Positions 21,567 through 33,522 are shown, numbered from the stretch's first letter. The stretch: DNA of 58,000 nt from Diphasiastrum complanatum (GCA_029204225.1 CM055097.1:37190976-37248975); one strand, 5' to 3'. Translations and numbers: made by a program. The notes: generated by a model from the sequence alone, not told the origin.

Positions 21567-23589
21567 TCAGTGAGTACGGCCTCTGACAATAACTGTAGTC
21601 TGAGTATAATCGTGATCTGAGCACCAACGTTGAGTGCTATCCTCTGTGGGCCGTGTGAGACCGAGCAATGACTTCATATGCTTGAGCAATGATTTTCCAG
21701 AGGCAAATCCACACTGATTTGTTCCTGACTGGAGTGTGATCCTCTCTGACAACTTCTTGGAAGGGTATTTTCCACCGCTACAGAGCCGCATGAACGTCGC
21801 CTTACATTCGCGTCAGTGCTATGAGTGCTACCAGAGATGAATCCTGATATGTGAGACGAACAGTTATATAAGTATTGGACCCAGCCAGCAAAAATCAATA
21901 GAATACCGGAAATTCGAAACCAGTAGACCTGCAAGAAGTGATAGACAAGAAGCTAAGAGCAATCTTAAAGAAGGATCGACCGTTCCCAGTCAACGTATAG
22001 AGGTATTTCCATTTCTGATACTTTGAGTAATGATCATCTAACAACTACTTACTGTGGAATGGACTCCATATGCACTCTGTCGATGATGTTCAAATTATAT
22101 TCCATAGTTAAAGTTGCTTGCACTGATGCTATTGACATGCAGGGAGAGTATAACTGAGAGTGAGGTTAGCTAAGCAGTACTAGAATGCAAGGAAGTTTTC
22201 TGCAAAATGTAGTAGATTTTACAGTCTGAGGTGCTTGGTTGATTATTGCCCGTATGTCAATGTAGTCTGCAGTAGTATTATCGTTGCCATAACCTTTGTA
22301 TAGTAACGGTAGAGTCGAATCGCTGAATGCTAAATGGACTGCATGCCGTTTGGATAGTAAATACGGTTGATGTTGCAACTAATCGAGTTATCATTCAAGT
22401 AAAGAGAGTGAGGTTTTCCGTATTAAATTGAATAAACCCTATGATAGGTTTTCCTGCTTCTAGTTTCACCAAGTCATCGAAGACTTACATTATGAAGCAT
22501 GATATAGAGTCTGAAATATTAACTGTCATAGGTGGATGCTTGATGTGATAATTTGAATATGAGAATTTGGTGCACAGATTTCAATTGCTGGCTGTCATGA
22601 GAACTGAGTGGGCTTAGTAGAAAGTCAGTTGTAAAGTAAATCTTTAGTTTTCGAATTGTTGTATCACTATTGTATGAACTGAAGAATTAACCGACCCTCT
22701 TGAAACACAGAGGCGGTTTTTATACCTAGTGAGGGTGAAACACACCTCTCCAGCTAGAAAAAAACGCATTTTTTTTTCAATGAAGATTTCGCATTTAGAA
22801 CACCCCGCCTAAGTCACCCGTTGAAACACACGGGCCTTGGCAGGCGAACACACTTAACTCCCAAGGTGTGTCGATCCCATGAGCACGGAAAGAACGATAG
22901 AAAACCACAATACCATAGATTTCCAAAAAGTTCAATGTTAATGGTTTGACATATATCGAATTTGCCATTAATAGCACGAAGATTCACCCTTGATGAAATT
23001 TATATGGAATGAACTGAAATTTGAGAGCTTGGAAAACTCTCATTGATCTTGGAGTACGGGGTGATTAGGATGGCCCTCTGGATTGGAAACGATAACATTG
23101 TTCCAAAATGCCATTAGCGCCTACAAAATACGTGTTGAAATTTAGTCAGATGGGTCATTATGATGTTTGACCTTTCAAGCCAACCTTAGACTGTTATTAT
23201 TCTCACCATGTTGATGAAGTTGTTCCATTAGCCATGAATCCAATCTGAGACCGCCATTATTAAGCGTCATATGTTCCGTCAGACGCCCAACATTGTAGTG
23301 CGTCTTCCGGGAGTGCGGAACTTGTGAAATATCGCTTGGATAGTTGTCCATATTGTTGTATACATTAGCAATTGAGTGGTTGTCCGTTTCCACCATTCTG
23401 AATAAGTTGATCTAAGTCCCGCATTGTTGAGCGTTATTTGACTCGTCAAACACTGACATTGTTTAACCTATTGATAGTGTAGAACTTTGTTGTTAAAAAT
23501 GATTTGCTCGCCATTGACTATGACCTTGGCTAATGACCAACCGAAAGAGGAGGTAGATAAAGCCTGTTGAATATCAAACTTTCAATGTC
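21567..23589. other. No recognised gene; possible LTR or leader of the gypsy element to the right
   Basis: Short open frames on both strands have no domain. Given the gag start near 23,590, part of this stretch is probably the leader or LTR of that element, but no convincing primer-binding site or LTR pair was found. Confidence 0.35.
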
Positions 23590-24400
23590 GTGATAGTGGT
23601 TAGCATTGTGAAAGTTGATCCCACCATTCAAGTGACTGATAAACCATATCTATGTAAGAAGAAGATTCATGATAATACGATAGTTCCTCCACTACAATGG
23701 AAGTATAAGAGATTAGTGGCCCTGGCGCCCTATCCACTGAGAAACCGGAGTTGTTATTTGGATATTGACATTTCCCAACGTCCTACAGAAGAAAAGCCCA
23801 TAGTATCATAAAGTACTTTGGAAGAGGTCCAGTGTGAGCCTAGCAAGACAAATATAATGGAACCAATTGTGATTCCCGCCAACGTAGCACCATTACCAAA
23901 ACTAAGAAGTACCACTCCGGAATTCCATGGCGCCCCTTACGAAAGTGCTGAAAATCATATCAAGGCCTTTAGAACCGCGTGTTTGGTAAAACGCATTACT
24001 GATCCCCATCACATCATGATGTATTTCACTATGACTTTAGCTGGTTCTGCCAGACAATGGTACTATAGTCTAGCACAGGGATCTATAGATGACATCACGA
24101 CATTCCATAGGTTATTTCTGAATGAGTTTGTCCCACATAGGACGATAGATGGAATCCTATTTACCCTTACCTCTCTTCAACAAGGTGAGACAGTATCTTA
24201 GAAGAATGACAACCTTATCTCAAAAATTACCCGATGCAGTACAATTACAACCCTTACTATTGGCATTTTTCTTGAGAGAACTAGGACGAGAACTACAATT
24301 GGTTGTATGACAAAACAATCCCCAAACACTAGAGGAAGCAGTAGCGAAGGCCATTATGATGGAAGATGCACAACTTGACATAACTCAAGCTTCAAAAATA
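23590..24400 (+). pseudogene. Ty3-gypsy gag (Tat-like)
   Basis: The 127-codon frame at 23,818-24,201 contains FHGAPYESAENHIKAFRTA and LAGSARQWYYSLAQGSIDD, then FHRLFLNEFVPH, the core of the retrotransposon gag domain. After a stop at 24,199 a shifted frame goes on with KLPDAVQLQPLLLAFFLREL. An upstream frame (23,590-23,811) may be the gag N-terminus. It is broken by stops and frameshifts. Confidence 0.7.
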
Positions 24401-24639
24401 TCCCAAGCTGTGAGTAATATGAACCTCAGAACCGATATGTGGAAATAAACCCACCTGCATGATGAGCTGGTTATAATCCACACCCTCTAGTTCCACCACC
24501 ATCAGGTAACTCAAAATCGACAAGAATATCCTAGATATCAACCAGAGCACAATGCATAACCACCTATTGTGTCTGATTACAATATGAAAAACCCACTTGC
24601 AGGAAGGGGGTATGCACAAGTCAAGATTCATTTGACATT

Positions 24640-25310
24640 GAAGATGAACCTAAGGAGATTTTGGAATTGGAATGGAACACGCCAGAAGACCTGGCACACA
24701 AAGTACGAAATGTTGACATAAGCATGATCTATATAGGTACTAAAGAAAGCCCGAAAAATCTCAAGATAGAGGCACACTTGACAGACATAGAAAAGGGAAC
24801 CTATAAGTCGTTACTTTGGAAATATCGACATATTTTTGCTTGGAATTAAATTGACCTACCAGGGATACCTCTAGAATTAGTGACACATGCTATACCTTTA
24901 AGAGATGAGAGCAAACCAGTACGACAGAAACAAAGACGACTACCCCAGCATTTGAGAGAGGGAGTGTTTTCTGAATTAGAGAGACTAAGAACTGCGGGTC
25001 TGATTTTTCTCGTAAAAAATACTAAATGGTGTTCTCCTATAGTTTCATGATCGAAGAAAAATTCTTCCCAGATTAGGGTATGTGTCGACTATAAGAAATT
25101 GAACAAGCAAACCAATAAAGACTATTACCCATTACCCCTTTATAGATAAGATACTGGAAGAATTAGCTAGGAAAGAGACATAGTTGTTTATGGACTGCTT
25201 TGTTGGGTATAATCAAATTGCCATTGCCAAAGAAGACAAACATTGGGAAAAAATTAAGGCCAAAAGTTCTCGTGTATTCTTTGCACATAAACTTTTAAAT
25301 GAATCCAAAA
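24640..25310 (+). pseudogene. Ty3-gypsy pol fragment (RT start, Tat-like)
   Basis: Frames spell TPEDLAHKVRNVDIS, IYIGTKESPKNLKIEAHLTD, KYRHIFAWN, RQKQRRLPQHLREGV, KWCSPIVS and VCVDYKKLNKQTNKDYYP, then FMDCFVGYNQIAIAKED in a shifted frame. This is the pre-RT linker and fingers/palm of a gypsy RT, ending just past the region of the first catalytic Asp (FMD). Protease, the rest of RT, RNase H and integrase are absent. Several stops and frameshifts. Confidence 0.7.
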
Positions 25311-26050
25311 TTGACTCATAAAGGTTGTGACTTATAAGCAATACATTTCAACAACACTATCTATAAGAGAGGTTATATTGTTGATTCAAACAACTAACTC
25401 AGAAGTAGCAATCCTGACTCGATTAGCTATATCGAATTCAGAAAATATTCAAATGTCTAGGTGTGGTACCAAAACACCACATTCAATCTGATTATAAATC
25501 TATTCTAAGTCAATAAACAATTTTCAATGAGAAATTACTACTACCCATCAAGAAATTGTCTCTATACAATTCTCATCAATATGTCTATGTTTTAACAACT
25601 AGTTTATGCATGCTAATAAACTTAGTCCAAGGAATACTTTGTAGATCCACATGATTAAAAGTTTGTACAAAAGATTTTATGATCTCACAAAGATTCATTA
25701 TAGCCAAAAATAGACTAATCTATAACACACAACAAACACACCTACGACATCTGAAATAAAAAAGATTATTGTTCGACATGCAAAGCATGAATATGGTTGG
25801 CTTCAATAGTAGTATGCAACAACATCTCAAATAACAACAAGAGATAGCTTGAAATATTATATTGCCCTTGTCCAATTCCTGCACAATACAAGACTTGCGT
25901 TTCAAACTAGGATTGGTCTCGAAAACTTTTAAAGATCCACTCAAAGACATAACAAACTTTCACATATATTTTTTTTTTCTTGTATAGTTTGATCTTTTCA
26001 ATGTCCCCCTTCCGGATGAAGCCTGAAACCTCTCACGAAACATGCATAAA
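25311..26050. other. AT-rich, nothing recognised
   Basis: No ORF with a domain; the minus-strand frame 25,720-25,950 has none. Confidence 0.45.
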
Positions 26051-26108
26051 AAAAGTTAGAAAGAGACAGCCCACCCGCTGCGACGGGTGGGCTGTCTCTA
26101 TAAAACTT

Positions 26109-26152
<44 letters not shown>

Positions 26153-26220
26153 CTTAAATTAATTAAAAAAAAAAGTTAGAAAGAGACAGCCCACCCGTCG
26201 CGGCAGGTGGGTTGTCTCCT
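26051..26220. repeat. Twin GC-rich hairpins flanking an AT microsatellite
   Basis: The first hairpin has a perfect 16-bp stem, AGAGACAGCCCACCCG (26,062-26,077) and its complement (26,084-26,099), with a 6-base loop. The second, at about 26,182-26,218, has the same left arm and a right arm with one or two changes. Both are preceded by AAAAAGTTAGAA. Between them is (TA)n at 26,109-26,150. The two are copies of one short foldback sequence. Confidence 0.85.
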
Positions 26221-26699
26221 GCTTTTTTTTTTTAGTAGAAAGTTAGAAAGGAGAGAGATTAGAAAACTAGAAAAAATATGACTTACCATATTGTAGGAGC
26301 AATAAAACGTGAAGAAAGCTGCAATTCACTTTGAGATAAAAAAAAAAAGGCATAAAATTTTCAAAAGACAATGTAAATAAGCATTATGGGTGGGGGGGCT
26401 TATTTATGTTTTTCTTTCATAGTCAAATTTCATAAATGCTTATGGGACAAATGTTATGCCACGTGTCAAAAAGGCATAAGAACTCCATAATGATGGATAA
26501 TTGAAAATGAAAAGTATTTTTTGGGGATCCATTTTAGTCAAATGGAAATTCATGCCTCAAATTTTTGAAAAATCAACTAGTTGAAGAGTCTATATATAGC
26601 TTGAAAAGTGTTGATGTTGCACCAAATGCTTATGGGATTATTTGGTGCTTTAACTGTGTTTTCCTTTCTCCTCATTACTTCCATGAACTTGATAATACA

Positions 26700-27840
26700 A
26701 AAGTCGGAAAAAAAAACATGAATACTGTTAAAAAAATCAAAATAATGTAAAAAAAATCAAAATAGTGCCAAAAATTCCCAAAAATATCAAAACAGTCATT
26801 TTATATTAAAAAAAATCCCTAAACAAACAACAAATAAACATAAAAAAATGAAAAAATCTTAAAAATCAAAATAGTGTCTAAAAATCTCAAAAAACTCAAA
26901 ACAATAATTTTATGTAAAAATCCTAGAAAAAACCAAAAATAAGAATTAAAAAAAATGAAAAAATCTTAAAAAATCAAAATAGTGTCAAAAAATTCCAAAA
27001 AATCAAAACAATATTTTCTATGCAAAAAATCCCCAAAAATAAACATAAAAGTCTAAAAAAAAATCAAAATAGTGTCATAGTGTCAAAAAGACACCCCAAA
27101 TAACTCAAAACAATAATTTTATATCAAAAATCCCAAAAAGAACCAAAAAATAAACATAAAACAAAAAATCAAAATGGTGTCAAAAAATTCCAAAAAAAAA
27201 AAAAAAAAAATCAAAACTTTGATTTTATGTAAAAAAAAAACCCAAAAATAAGCATAGAAAAAATGAAAAAAAATCTAAAAATCAAAAAATAAAATAAAAC
27301 AATAATTTGATGTAAAAAATCCCAAAAAAAAAAACATTATAAAAATGAAAAAAAAATCTAAAATCAAAATAGTGTAAAATATCCAAAAAAATCAAAACAA
27401 TGTACCAAAAGATGAAAAAACTAAAAAAAGTAACAACAAAGAAAACTCTAAAACAGTTAAAGAATGTAAAAAAATTAAAAAACTAAAAAAAATAGAAAAG
27501 AAGATGAGTACTCTTAAAAAATCGTAGATAATTTAAAAAAAAATAAAATGAAAAAAAAAAGTATTATTAAAACTGGGACTAAATCTTAAAAATACTGTGA
27601 TACAAACTTAAAACCTCTAAGAAAGTTAAAAACCCTACAAAAAAAATCTAGAAAGTCATAAAATGATTTAACCTTAATAAAAAAAAAACTTAAAAAATGG
27701 GACATAAAATTTAATATATATATATATATATTTTACAATGTAGATGTATAAAACTAAAAAAAAAAAAAAAACTGAATTGTAAACTAGTAAAAAAATCTTA
27801 AATAATAACGACATGAAAAAAACACAAAACATACAAAAAG
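26700..27840. repeat. A-rich degenerate tandem repeat
   Basis: About 1.1 kb of more than 60 percent A on the plus strand, in which ATCAAAATAGTGTCAAAAA, AAAACAATAATTTTATGT and AATCCCAAAAA recur in order at spacings of roughly 90-130 bases. It contains no ORF; the (TA)n near 27,715-27,731 lies inside it. Confidence 0.65.
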
Positions 27841-27848
27841 AAAAGGGC

Positions 27849-28232
27849 TAGAGGCTAAGGGCTAAGAGCCAAAGGCGAGATTTAAGGGCCAAAGAGCTAA
27901 TGGTTAAGGGGTAATCACCGAGGGCCAATAGGCTAATGGTTAAGGACCAAGTGCTAAGGCTAAGGCTAATGGTTAAGGGACAAGTGTTAAGGCTAAGGGC
28001 CTAGGGGCAAGAGCATAGGGGCAAGGGCCAAGGGCTGAAAATTAAGGGCGAAGTGCTAAGGCTAAAGGCCGAGGGTTAAGGGCCAAAGGCAAGGCCCAAG
28101 GACTAAAAGTTAAGGACGAAGTGCTAAGGCTAAGAGTTGAGGGTTAAAGGGCTAGGAACAAGGGCCAAGTGCCAATGGCCAATGGCTATGGGGTAAGGGC
28201 TACGAGCTAAGGGCCAAGAGCTAAGGGCTAAG
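27849..28232. repeat. Degenerate heptamer minisatellite (GGGCTAA / GGGCCAA / GGGTTAA)
   Basis: Nearly 400 bases are built from variants of RGGGYYA with a strong 7-base rhythm, for example GGGCTAA, GGGCCAA, GGGTTAA and GTGCTAA. It is purine-rich on the plus strand. The composition recalls telomere-type repeats but the plant telomere word TTTAGGG does not occur as an array. Confidence 0.75.
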
Positions 28233-28244
28233 GTTTTATAATTT

Positions 28245-28345
28245 TGTTACAGTCTCATAGTTTTGCTAATTATACTTTTATTACAATTTCATAATTTTGC
28301 TAATTATACTTTCAATAGCAATGCAAATCCTAATATAAAGTATAC
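28245..28345. repeat. Two-copy short tandem repeat
   Basis: ATAATTTTGCTAATTATACTTT-type sequence occurs twice, at about 28,255-28,285 and 28,290-28,320, with few differences. Confidence 0.6.
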
Positions 28346-28426
28346 TTACATTTTTTTTTGGGTCACTACTATAACATGGACTACTCAAGAGAAGATGTTC
28401 CAGTTGTTTTATTTTTTTGAAAAGAA

Positions 28427-28894
28427 GTGGTTGCATTTGGAAATGTCTTAACTACTGAATCAAATGAAACATGTTTTTTCAGAGACGTTGGTACAGATAA
28501 AAGTGTGGTCCTAGTTTCAAAGGTGTTTAAAATGGATTGTCCTTTGCCATACCCTCACGGTGATATTGATCGCCTAGGAGACGTTTACAACTATATTTCC
28601 ATCTATGTCATTGCAAAAAAATTCTTGTGGGATAATGCAGATATTGTCAATGTGAATGAACTCGTTCTTGCCAACTATCTATTATACAACATAAATGATG
28701 TTGTTTATTGTATGGATTTTGAAAATGTAGTAGTTTTTACTGCTAAATTCAAAGGCTACTATCCTAGTGAAAAAAACTTGTTTGTTATCGTGAAGTTGAC
28801 TTCAATTACAACAGAAGGAAATATTGCGAATGCCATGACAGATGACAGAAACTCTTTCTACATGCAAAATCAAACAATGATTTGGTGTTTGTAA
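28427..28894 (+). CDS. Hypothetical ORF, transposon-associated, unidentified
   Basis: A 155-codon open frame. KMDCPLPYPHGDIDRLGDVYNYIS followed by KFLWDN resembles the 'LP.P......TLADA.....WP...' block found near the C-termini of some plant EnSpm-type transposon proteins. The match is loose. It is followed on the same strand by two further ORFs (28,904-29,434 and 29,547-30,029) in a shifted frame each time, which may be parts of one decayed or spliced gene. Its ATG start is uncertain. Confidence 0.35.
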   Translation: MVAFGNVLTTESNETCFFRDVGTDKSVVLVSKVFKMDCPLPYPHGDIDRLGDVYNYISIYVIAKKFLWDNADIVNVNELVLANYLLYNINDVVYCMDFENVVVFTAKFKGYYPSEKNLFVIVKLTSITTEGNIANAMTDDRNSFYMQNQTMIWCL

Positions 28895-28903
28895 AAACTG
28901 TCT

Positions 28904-29434
28904 TTGCACTCTAAAGAGAGAAAACATGTATCATTTACCGAACCATTAAGTGAGTGCTTTACGTATTATTCTAAACGTTCAAATAGGAGCAACATCAAAA
29001 AAATGTTGGTCCATCCTTGTGGTTCAAAAAGGGGTAGCATCCAAAAAACGTCGACAAGATCAGTAGATGTCGAAAACATATCTGCTGACTTCAATACAAC
29101 AAGATCAAGTAGCTATGACTTGGATTTCTTGACAAGAATCGAATATATTTCTCATGATCATAATATGTCAAGAACAAGTAACTATAACTCGTATATCTTG
29201 ACAAGAATCGAAGATATTTCTCATGATCGTAATATGTCAAGATCAAGTAACTATAACTCGGATATCTTAAGAGGAATTGAAGATATTTCTCATGATCCAA
29301 ATATGTCAAGATCAGTGTATAACTCTGATATCTTAACAGATGTCGAGGATGTGGTTAATAGTCATAACATATATGCATCAACATACAACTCGGATATTCT
29401 TACAGATGTGGAGGAACGTTGGAGAGGTTGTTGA
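28904..29434 (+). CDS. Hypothetical ORF with internal 23-residue repeats
   Basis: A 176-codon open frame. The first 60 residues are basic. From about 29,100 to 29,410 it is built from about five units of the pattern SRSSNYNSDILTRIEDIS (then HDRNM), that is, 69-72-bp DNA repeats in frame. The units keep frame and keep Asp/Glu and Ser/Asn patterns, which suggests past protein-level constraint or recent expansion. No domain recognised. Confidence 0.45.
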   Translation: MHSKERKHVSFTEPLSECFTYYSKRSNRSNIKKMLVHPCGSKRGSIQKTSTRSVDVENISADFNTTRSSSYDLDFLTRIEYISHDHNMSRTSNYNSYILTRIEDISHDRNMSRSSNYNSDILRGIEDISHDPNMSRSVYNSDILTDVEDVVNSHNIYASTYNSDILTDVEERWRGC

Positions 29435-29546
29435 TAACAACAAAAATAAAAGATGTCATTCTGAAATCAACATTCAAACAATGCGTACACCGAAATCGTC
29501 AATTTTGGCAAGTGCAAATGCATCCACCTGACGTAATTCAAATTTT

Positions 29547-30029
29547 TTGAAATTCAATTTTGATGAACATGATTACACAAGCAATATATTACATGATGCT
29601 AATATGACAAACGATCCTACACGATCAAGATGGTCACAAGCAAATGAACTTTTTGAAAATCTGCAAAGAGAGCCTCAAGTATGTCCAACATCCTTTGGAA
29701 CTCCTCAAAGTTTCAAAAGAAAACGTGTGCTTGTTTATGTTGCACCAAAAAATATAGAATATGTTTTATCGTCAGAAAATATAAGGGAAACTTTGATGCA
29801 ACCATGTTGTAGTAAGTTGTGCATTCGACAAATCACGTACAAAGAATGTGAAGACACACAACTAGGTGTGTGGAAAAAATGGGGAGCTGACAAGCATAAT
29901 CAATTATTGCAGATGTTCAAATGTTTTTTTCATAGACGCGAACTATCAAACGCAATGTTTGATATTTTGGAGGAATCCAAATTGCGCTTCAAACCTACAT
30001 TGGATGGTAAGTCAAGATCGAGTGCCTGA
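29547..30029 (+). CDS. Hypothetical ORF with a Cys-pair motif, unidentified
   Basis: A 160-codon open frame. The middle reads PCCSKLCIRQITYKEC followed by VWKKWGADKHNQLLQMFKCF. A Cys-Cys-x3-Cys cluster followed by an amphipathic helix occurs at the N-termini of some transposon proteins of plants and invertebrates, but this is pattern memory, not a firm match. It ends about 100 bases before copia coding sequence starts at about 30,125. Confidence 0.4.
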   Translation: MKFNFDEHDYTSNILHDANMTNDPTRSRWSQANELFENLQREPQVCPTSFGTPQSFKRKRVLVYVAPKNIEYVLSSENIRETLMQPCCSKLCIRQITYKECEDTQLGVWKKWGADKHNQLLQMFKCFFHRRELSNAMFDILEESKLRFKPTLDGKSRSSA

Positions 30030-30122
30030 CAAACTCAAATTACCAGTTCAAATTCCAACAGACAAGGTTGAATCAGAACCGAATTTGAAACCTGAACAGA
30101 CTGTGAGAAGGTTTGTCAGACA

Positions 30123-33100
30123 ATGAAAATTACCAAAAAAATGACAACTGATAAAGCCAAGGATACCTAGTACATTGATAGTGGTGTACATGTGTCCAAG
30201 CACATGACTTCAAGGAAAGAGTGGTTTTCAGAACTCAAGGAAACTCACAATGGTGATGAAGTTGGACAAGCCAATGGCCAATTGCTATCTGTTAAAGGAT
30301 TTGGAGTGGTACCAGTGAAGTTAGCCAGCGGGATGATAAAGCGGATAAGCAATGTGCAATATGTACTTGGCTTAGCTAACAATCTACTATATGTTGGGAT
30401 GATGGCTGATCAATAACTCAAGGTTGAGTTTGACAGTGAAAAATGTCTAGTCAAAGACATCAAGAATCACTACAAAGTGATTGCTATAGGAGCTAGAGTT
30501 AACGGGAATCGACTCTACAAATTGAATGCAAGAGCTTTTGCTCATGCCATGGTAAGCACTGTTGATAGTCGAAGTAATCTTTGGCATCATCGATTTGGTC
30601 ATATTAGTGCTCAAAGTTTACAAATTCTCAAAAGAGATAATCTAGTTATTGGATTACCTGATATTTCTTTTGAAGGGAAAATCTGTGAAGATTGCATTTT
30701 GGGAAAACAACACAGAGAGAGGTTTTCCAAAAGTGGAGCAAGGAGAGCCGGTGGCATCCTAGATCTTGTCTACAGTGATATATGTGGACCTATGCAAACT
30801 AGATCTCTTAGTGGATACTATTACTTTATTACCCTCATTGATGATTATAGCAGATGCATTTGGACTTATTTCATAAGCAAGAAATCAGATGCTTTTGCTA
30901 AATTCAGTAAATTCAAGACACTAGTTGAAAAGCAAATAGGATGTTGCATCAAGACTTTAAGATCTGATGGAGGTGGTGAGTGTTTCTCGACAGAATTTCT
31001 TGATTTCTACAAAGATCCAGATATCAAGAGGCAGACTACAACACCTTATTCACCACAGCAAAATGGAGTGTTGAATGAAATCTATTGTTAAGATGGTCAG
31101 GGCGATGCTCAAAAGCAAGAGTCTGGCAAACACCTTTAGGGCATAAGCTTGTAGCACAGCTACACACATCCTAAATTGGTGTCCTACAAAATCCGTGGAA
31201 GGTAAGACACCTCATGAAGCTTTTACTGGAAAGAAACCTAATATTTCTCATTTGAGAGTATTTGGTTGTGATGCTTATGCTCATATTGCTGATGAGAAAT
31301 GAAGGAAATTGGATGAAAAAGCTATCAAGTGTATTTTTCTTAGATATGATGAGAAGGCCAAGGCATACAGGATGTATGACACAAATGCACAGAAGCTTGT
31401 GATTTCTAGGGATGCTACATTTGACGAGATGGGCCGAGGTGAACAATCTGAAGTAGTCACTGAACCTTTTGATGAGGGAACGAAAGTACATGTCAAGAAG
31501 GAAGTGGATTTTGATATGGAAAATCCAATGGAAAAAGACAAGCCTGATGCTGAAATCCCCAAGAGAGTACCTAAATGGTACTTATCAGTCATAGATGATG
31601 CAAAGAAGGGAAATACTCCCGAATCTAGTGAGCCCCTGGGAGAGCTTAGAAGATCAAGTAGAAATCGAAAACCTCCTGCAAGATTAGAGATGAATCTACC
31701 CCTAATGGGTTTTGTGCTCAAGGCTCAAAAACCAAAAACTTTTGATAAAGCAAAGGAGCACGAGGAGTGGCGTGAAGCTATGGAAATAGAAATGTAAGCT
31801 ATATCGAAAAATAGGACGTGGAACTTGGTTGAGCTACCTGATGGTAAGACGCCTATCACTTGCAAATGGATATACAAGATCAGATATGGAGCTAATGGGC
31901 AACTCAACAAGTACAAAGCATAGTTGGTTGCGAGAGGATTTGAGCAGCAGGGAGGTATTGATTTTGTGGAAACCTTCACACTCGTAGCTAAGATTGTAAC
32001 TATATGTTCTATCATTGCTATTTCTGCTTTCTACGGTTGGATGATCCAGCAAATGGATGTTAAATCTGCTTTTCTTAATGGAGTGCTGGATGAAGGGGTG
32101 TACTTAGTAAACCTCAAGGATTTGTTGAGCCAAGGAGAGAGCATCTCATTTGTAAGCTCAACAAAGCAATTTATGGATTGAAGCAAGCACCACGGGCGTG
32201 GTGCTCTTGCATTGATGAACACTTCAAGCAAAGGGGAATTGTAAAGAGTGATGCTGATTCTAATCTCAAGACAAGATTCAGATATAGTATTGTACGTGGA
32301 TGATTTGATTATTGAAGAAAGTAACGAGAGCTTAATTGATGAAATCAAAAAAGATCTTTCCAATGCTTTTGACATGAGTGATCTAGGATTGATGCACTAT
32401 TGTCTTGGCATTGAAGTATGGCAAAAGAAAGACATTGTCTTTCTTACACAAAGCAAATATACATGAGATTTGCTTTATAAGCTCAATATCCAGGATTGTA
32501 GGCCTTTGAGTACACCTACGGATGTCAACATGAAGCTTATTGCATATGATGATTCTGAGAAAGTGGATGATTATTTATACAGAAAACTGGTGGATTGTTT
32601 GATTTATTTGACACACACACGACCTAATATTTCTTATATTGTTGGTGTTGTTAGTCAATTTATGCAAGATCCTAGTCAACACTAGAAGTCTACTAAACGT
32701 ATTTTCAAATACATTCGAGGGACATTGAATTTTGGTTTAAAGTATGATCAGCATGAAGCGCCAATGTTGGTAGGTTACACAGATGTCGATTGGACAGGTA
32801 ACATTGATGACATAAGATCTACCAGTGGTCATACATTCAGTTATGGTACAATGGCAATTTCATGGAGCAGCAAAAAGCAACCTACAATAGCCTTATCCTC
32901 GACGGAAGCAGAATACCGAGCACTCAGCAATGCGCATGCTACACAAGAAGCGATATGATTACAAAAATTACTTGTGGATTTAGGACAACCACAGGTGGAT
33001 GCGACTACTATATCTTGCGACAATCAAAGCTATATTCACCTTGCCAAAAATCCAATTCTACATGATCGAACCAAGCACATCGAAATACATTATCATTTTG

Positions 33101-33258
33101 TTTGAGAGAAAATTCTTGATGGAGCCATTGATCTTGTTTTTTGTAAATTTGAAGATCAAGTGGCAGATATTTTTGCTAAGTCATTAGGTAGATGTAAATT
33201 TGAGAAGTTTCGTCCACTATTAGAAATAGAAGAATGTAATTTTATCATTGAGGGAGAG
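30123..33258 (+). pseudogene. Copia retrotransposon pol, 5'-truncated and decayed
   Basis: In order: protease (YIDSG...KHMTSRKEW), GAG-pre-integrase (LWHHRFGHISAQSL...CEDC), integrase core (LVYSDICGPMQT, LIDDYSRCIW, LRSDGGGECFS, TPYSPQQNGV), RT (WIYKIRYGANGQLNKYKA, MDVKSAFLNGVLDEGV, LYVDDLII) and RNase H (YTDVDWTGN, ALSSTEAEYRAL, SCDNQSYIHLAKNPI). There are frameshifts near 31,075 and 32,145. Premature stops include 31,300-31,302, 31,795-31,797, 31,921-31,923, 32,464-32,466, 32,683-32,685, 32,956-32,958 and 33,103-33,105. Gag and the 5' LTR are missing. Confidence 0.85.
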
Positions 33259-33522
33259 TGTTAGAAATCAATGATAAACTTCATTGTTTAATAATTTACG
33301 ATGTACATTAATGTTGACAACTGTTACTAGTTGTAATTAGCCATAGGCTAGTCTATTAGTCTACTCGTACGTTTTCTCTCTCAATCAGGGTTCAGGATTT
33401 AGTTGTACATTTTATATTCAGTATGCAATGTGTGTGTTGAGTATTGATGCGTGTTCTTTCTCCACCTTCTTGTGCTGATTGCTTATGGTGGATGCTTCAT
33501 GTTGCTTATCTGATTATTGACA
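33259..33522 (+). mobile_element. 3' LTR of the copia element at 30,123
   Basis: The polypurine tract GAGGGAGAG is followed by TGTTAGAAATC at 33,259. The end is placed at TTATTGACA (33,522), giving TG...CA and about 264 bp. The end is less certain because no second LTR is available for comparison. Confidence 0.55.

Noticed and set aside
26062-26099. Bacterial-type rho-independent terminator
   Set aside because: The hairpin looks like one, but the context is plant intron DNA and the second copy shows it is a repeated foldback.
27849-28232. Interstitial telomere array
   Set aside because: The words have a 7-base rhythm and G-runs, but TTTAGGG itself does not occur in tandem, so telomere origin is not supported.
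29096-29420. CRISPR-like array
   Set aside because: Regular 69-72-bp repeats have no distinct spacers and are in-frame protein-coding units in a plant genome.
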